From Orychophragmus violaceus (Eukaryota > Streptophyta > Magnoliopsida > Brassicales > Brassicaceae), in assembly GCA_030180135.1 (NCBI GenBank), contig CM058238.1:6685248-6749247 (forward strand): 64,000 bases of DNA, given 5' to 3'. Of the stretch, positions 59,570 through 64,000 are shown piece by piece (positions within the stretch are counted from its first letter, which is position 1; each line of letters starts with the position of its first letter). The notes under the pieces were generated by a model that was not told the DNA's origin, ran no database searches, and saw nothing but the letters and a program-made list of their open reading frames with translations. The position numbers were made by a program, and so were the translations under genes.

Positions 59570-60589
59570 TATTACTTATTAAAACAGGATATTGACCATG
59601 GTACATAAATGTTGTTTCCGAAATTTGCCCTTAATTTTATTAGGAATTGTATCCTTCATTAAGGGTAAAACTGTAAAACAATTTATATTTGATTTATTCA
59701 TAATATCTTATAATATCTTTTGTTTTCCTTTTTCTATTTTAATCATATCTAACAAAAATATTTTTCAAAAATTAGTAAAAATAATAATTAATTTCGAAAT
59801 TAATATTCAAATACATTTTATAAATTATTATTAACTAAAATTTGATTTATAGAAATAAAATCAAGCATAATTAAGTTACTAAATCAATTGGTACATATAA
59901 TTATATAATTTAATACATAATTATTTTATAAATTATATAATCATTAAAATTAATAAATTATTATATAATATTGAAATAATAGTTTAAACTAAATAATAAT
60001 ATTGATAATCAATATATTTAACATAATATATTTTATTTTATTTATTCTATTACAATAAATGTAACCATGTATTGTTAATATTCTTTTCTATATCTATATA
60101 TATATATACTATAATTTAACTATGACTTTATATAAATTCGATATAGTAATATGATTCTTCATTATAAAATTATAAATATAAAATATTTTTATTCTGAAAA
60201 ACTAAAACAAAAAAATAATAATATTATTCAACCACAAGATAGTTTTTTTTATTTAGAAATCATAATAATCAAGTTATATACGACGATAAACCAAAATAAA
60301 AATCTCGAAATCAAATAATATTATTAAAAATAAAGAAAAACAAATTGATGATATTTAAAACACAATTTTATAAATATGTAATACAAATAAACCACGGTTA
60401 AAAATAAGCTTAAACAAACATAAACTAGAAAACCTAAACAAAATATTAACTTGCTACAAAACACTGAATTGTATGTTAGAATTGACAATTATTCTCCAAA
60501 ACTTTTATAAAGAAAAAATTGTTGTTCGACATATTTACAAATCTTATTTATAAAAAAACATTTGCGCTAAGCGCGGATCAGAATCTAGT
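59566..60589 (+). mobile_element. Helitron, second unit of an end-to-end pair
   Basis: It begins in the CTAG of the first unit (TCTAGTATTACTTATTAAAA) and repeats the family start (acaggatattgaccatggta). It ends with hairpin GCGCTAAGCGC and GGATCAGAATCTAG before T. No coding capacity. It could be read as one 1.84 kb element with an internal bypassed end. Confidence 0.82.
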
Positions 60590-62445
60590 ACAAATTATTA
60601 GAATCGTTATTTAATATTAAGTTCGACTAATAATACTTTTACAACGACACTATTTTGTTTAAGTTTTGAATTTTTGTTTCTTATACAAACAAATATTGTA
60701 AAAAAAACTGTCCTAATTAAGGCCCACTTCGACATATGAGTCTTTTTTTTGTTTGTTATGTTGTTTTTCATAAGCAGGAGCAAGGTTTTCCAAAACTCGA
60801 AAATAGCTTTTTTTTTGTTCGTTCTGTTATTATATTGTTATATTGATTGTAGTATTTTGTTAAACATTTTTTTTTTATAATTTTAGATGTTATGAAAAAC
60901 TTTAGTTGGTCTTTCTTTATGTTTTGTTTTTTAGAGACGTTGAATTTTTCATTTCGAACTTTTTTTTTTAATGTTGTTTTTTTTGGAGACGTCCAGTTTT
61001 TTTTATAAGAGGACACAATTTGTAACCTTGCTTACAACCTATGATAAGGTTGCATAACTAATTGTACGTACACTTTTGTTTGCGTTGCACAAGTTATCTA
61101 GGCTACGGTTCTCTCCACATTCACGCGTACAACTAAACCTAAATTTATTTTTTAGGCCTCTGATTTATATAACTAAAGCCTATCACTGATCTGCTATAAG
61201 AGTTAAGCAAAGCATGTAGATAAAGCCCAAGAGTTAGTTTCGAGTTTCCCCACGTGCAAGATAAGCGCGTGAGTCATACGCACCCGGCACCCGATATACT
61301 AAGGATTTGAATGGTGACTGCAGTTTTAATTATGCGGAAAAGTAGTTTTAGAGAGCTGTGCAGTCTATCTGCGGTACATGCGGTTTGCGATACAAATGCG
61401 GTTTGTATATAATAAACGATGCAGAATACATATTGATTGGTGACAAATTATTTGCGGGATAAGTGCTGATTTTAGAAAGAATTTTGATTAATTCCGGCTA
61501 ATTTAATTAATTTGGATAAATTTGTTATTTCATATCGATTTGGTTCGGTTCAATAATTTTATATCGATTTGGTTCGGTTCAATAAATCAGCAAGATTTGA
61601 TTCATTTTTTTTTATTTTGGTAAATCTAAACAAACCGACTAATGAACTATCATAACCGATTTTTTTTTTTTAATCTACCAAATCAAACTAAATTTATAAT
61701 CAAACCTAAAACCAAAATTTTTTTATTTAATTTGATTTGGTTCAACATATTTGATTCGGTTTGATTTAAATTCGGTTTGATTTGTTATAAATCGGCAAAA
61801 TTCAATTTTTTTTATATAATACCAAACTGAATATTTAAACTAACACAAGTTTTTCATATTTTCCGTTTTATAATTTTTATTATTAATAATATAATTTTCA
61901 TGGACAAAAACATTGTTCATATATTATTTTATTAAAAGGTCTATATTCAGTAAAATAAAATGAAGGGAATTGCTTTGTACTTCCATTAGTTTAACCAGAT
62001 GAATAAAATCATTACTCATAACAAATAGTAACAAGTTTAGTGTCTGAGTTGCCAAAAATATATGTTTAGCAGATGTATTTAAATATATGTTTTAATTTAT
62101 ATAAAAAGTCTTGTGAGTTGCCAAAAAAAAATTAAGTCTAGTGCGTATTTTCTGAGAAACCGCTGGCTATGATAGTGGGTGAGGTTTTATACAAAATACG
62201 GCGGTTTCTCAAAAAATCTACAAGCGGTTTCTTCTTTTTTTTTGGTTTCTCAAGCGGTTTCTTCTTTCAGTTACTTGAAAAATCTACAAGCGGTTTCTTC
62301 TTCTTTTTTTTTTTTTTAAATAACGCCCCACTATCCTCAAAATACGTTCCGCAGTTATAAAAACCGTGTCTCCCATTCATTACCTAATAGTTCTAGGTCA
62401 TCTCTCTTACCGTTACCAAATTCGTTTCAGAATCCTTCCCTTCAA
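60590..62445. other. Intergenic sequence up to F-box/kelch copy 2
   Basis: Matches 25925-27241 and 28301-28745 of copy 1; the join at about 61925 is the empty site of the copy 1 Helitron. Copy 2 has extra units of the caagcggtttcttctt repeat at 62217-62310. No gene seen. Confidence 0.5.
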
Positions 62446-63594
62446 ATGTCGTCGTCGACAGCAAGATCTTCCGCAGCCATGAGCGGCGGAGAAGCACCGC
62501 GTAGGAGAAAGAAGAAGAAGCAGTCTATGGAGATCTCGATCTTGTCGCTTCCTTACGATTTGCTATTAAATTGCTTAGCGCGCGTCTCTAGATTGTATTA
62601 CCCAACTCTCTCCCTCGTCTCCAGAAAATTCCGATCCGTCGTTGCTTCACCGGATCTTTACGCGACCCGCTCTCTCTTACACCGTACCGAGAGTTGCCTC
62701 TATCTGTGCTTACGCTTCCCTCGTGACCCTGATACATATTGGTTCACTCTCTGCCGGAAACCTAACCGAACCATAACCAACAGTTCAAGTGGCAATCTTT
62801 TCATCCCAATCCCATCTCCCAATTTGCATCCTGCGGAATCTTCGACTCTCGTAGCCGCTGGCTCTAACATCTACAAAATCGGTGGGTATATGTCCTCTTC
62901 TTCTAGAGTCTCTGTCCTTGATTGTAGGTTCCACACGTGGCACAAGGCTCCAAGGATGCGAGTGAGGCGGAGCTCCCCTGCGGTAAGCTTACTTGATGGG
63001 AAGATATATGTAGCAGGAGGGTGTAAGGATCTCAAATCCTCGAACTGGATTGAAGTCTTTGATCCAAAGACCCAAACTTGGGGAAATGTGACGAACCCTG
63101 GCACCGAGACACGAAAGGGACCTGAAGTGAAAACCTTAGGAATTGATGGAAAACTGTACCTCATTGGGGATCAGAGTGTGATTTACAATCCCAAGGAAGG
63201 TAGGTGGGATCCGATAGGATTGGGTATGGATATGGCTTTTGTAGTATTCTTTGATTATGGTGTGATAGACGACGTCTTGTTCCATTGGAATGAGGGGTTG
63301 TTTACTTGGTATGACTGTAAGACCAGTTTTTGGAAGAAATTGAATGGTGTTGAAGGATTGCCTGATTTTCACCTTCGCGGGTATTGTAAAATGGTGGATC
63401 TTGGTGGAAAGATGGCTCTTTTGTGGGAGGATTATGTGTCAGATGGCTATGCGATTTGGTGTGCTGAGATTGCGCTTGAAAGGCGAAATGGAGGAGATGA
63501 GATGTGGGGGAAGGTTGAGTGGTTCGATGTCGTGCTTACACACCACAAGCCAATTTACTTATTCGAAGCACATTTTCTTTCTGCTACTGTTTGA
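62446..63594 (+). CDS. F-box/kelch-repeat protein, copy 2
   Basis: One exon, 382 residues, intact. Same domain order as copy 1: basic N-terminus, F-box from about residue 34, then kelch repeats (SNIYKIGGYMSSSSRVSVLD; DGKIYVAGGCKDL). It differs from copy 1 by about eight residues (for example PDL for PEL, YLCLRF for YMCLRF, RRSSPAV for RRRSPAV, SFWKK for SLWKK) and by one missing codon near the C-terminus. The open frame with few, mostly mild changes suggests both copies are still under constraint or the duplication is very young. Upstream sequence is also duplicated, so it probably kept its promoter. Confidence 0.9.
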   Translation: MSSSTARSSAAMSGGEAPRRRKKKKQSMEISILSLPYDLLLNCLARVSRLYYPTLSLVSRKFRSVVASPDLYATRSLLHRTESCLYLCLRFPRDPDTYWFTLCRKPNRTITNSSSGNLFIPIPSPNLHPAESSTLVAAGSNIYKIGGYMSSSSRVSVLDCRFHTWHKAPRMRVRRSSPAVSLLDGKIYVAGGCKDLKSSNWIEVFDPKTQTWGNVTNPGTETRKGPEVKTLGIDGKLYLIGDQSVIYNPKEGRWDPIGLGMDMAFVVFFDYGVIDDVLFHWNEGLFTWYDCKTSFWKKLNGVEGLPDFHLRGYCKMVDLGGKMALLWEDYVSDGYAIWCAEIALERRNGGDEMWGKVEWFDVVLTHHKPIYLFEAHFLSATV

Positions 63595-64000
63595 TGAAAT
63601 GGAAACAGACTTGAACGGTTGTTTAGAATATTTTCGTTCTTGTGGTATATCCTTTCCGTTTATGTGTGACTGTAATGAATGATTGTTTCAAGTTTTTAGC
63701 TTATTTTGTGATGTGGATTGACCAAAATGTCTGTGAAGCACTTGTATTTGTGTTGCATAGAAAGAATGATACGGTTCTCATTGCATTCACGAGAATAAGT
63801 AACACAAGATACATAGATCGTGTCCATTTCCATACGGTATAACCTCTTCAGCTGTTCTCTGCAGAAAGTAATGTAATCCACTGTCAACATGAGAATTTTC
63901 TAGGGAAAAAAAAGAGTGGGAGATAAGAAACAGTATCGAAACCCATTTACTAAAGAATAATGCCCGAATGTCTTGATGTAATGAAGAGTATCAACTTGCC
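63595..64000. other. 3' flank of F-box/kelch copy 2 and the right edge of the duplication
   Basis: Similar to copy 1 until about 63795 (cattcacgagaa), apart from a replaced 40-bp piece near 63625; sequence then diverges. No further gene is visible before the window ends. Confidence 0.5.

Larger units (their letters stand above)
50288..63795. repeat. Segmental duplication, copy 2 (derived location)
   Basis: Direct repeat of 22313-30125, expanded to 13.5 kb by a hAT MITE, a 4.7 kb Helitron and a 1.8 kb Helitron array, and lacking the Helitron of copy 1. After removing private insertions both copies are about 6.8 kb. The few coding differences (about 2 percent of residues in the F-box protein) indicate a recent event. 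Confidence 0.95.

Noticed and set aside
59592..61016. Lys/Asn-rich small frames in AT-rich sequence
   Set aside because: Low-complexity sequence within and beside Helitrons; no recognisable domain.

Overview
The window is nuclear DNA from a flowering plant of the mustard family (Brassicaceae). Intron-containing genes, a tRNA-Cys, LTR retrotransposons, Helitrons, MITEs and a SINE all point to a plant. The backbone of a PPR gene, NIK1, a steroid 5-alpha-reductase-like gene and GEX3 matches, from memory, the order around At5g15980-At5g16000-At5g16010-At5g16020 of Arabidopsis thaliana. It is not A. thaliana itself, because several genes sit between these anchors: a cytosolic phenylalanyl-tRNA synthetase beta gene, an F-box/kelch gene, a neprosin-like pseudogene and a TIR-NBS-LRR gene.

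Layout. 1-12 kb: a one-exon PPR gene, then a transposon-rich gap. The gap holds a 1.5 kb terminal-inverted-repeat element filled with about 36 copies of a 27-bp minisatellite carrying the E2F-site core TTTCCCGCC, a small MITE with TTA target duplications, a 1.4 kb Mutator-like element with a 9-bp target duplication, and a tRNA-derived SINE. 12.7-15.4 kb: NIK1, nine exons, 640 residues. 17.4 kb: tRNA-Cys(GCA). 18.0-21.7 kb: phenylalanyl-tRNA synthetase beta, 19 coding exons, 592 residues. 22.3-30.1 kb: duplicated block copy 1 (5-alpha-reductase-like gene, neprosin pseudogene, Helitron, F-box/kelch gene). 30.8-33.3 kb: GEX3, seven exons, 639 residues. 33.7-38.8 kb: a decayed Ty3/gypsy chromovirus-type element. 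39.2-40.0 kb: a CACTA-like remnant with a nested hAT MITE. 40.7-45.4 kb: a TIR-NBS-LRR resistance gene. 45.4-50.0 kb: an intact-looking Ty1/copia element. 50.3-63.8 kb: duplicated block copy 2, expanded by Helitrons and a hAT MITE.

The most informative features are structural. The 22.3-30.1 kb block was copied downstream of the resistance gene, and each copy supplies the empty site for insertions in the other, which fixes the boundaries of two Helitron insertions, a Helitron array and one MITE. The resistance gene is hit twice: by a 324-bp inverted-repeat element inside the NB-ARC exon (its 329-bp net insertion shifts the frame), and by a copia element landing inside its stop codon, flanked by an unusual 93-bp direct repeat. 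The second 5-alpha-reductase copy starts at the homology breakpoint, lacks the original promoter and has lost its normal splice acceptor. I found no clearly new molecular system. The best candidates for follow-up are the E2F-motif minisatellite element, the atypical copia junction, and the resistance gene with two post-LRR domains joined by acidic linkers.
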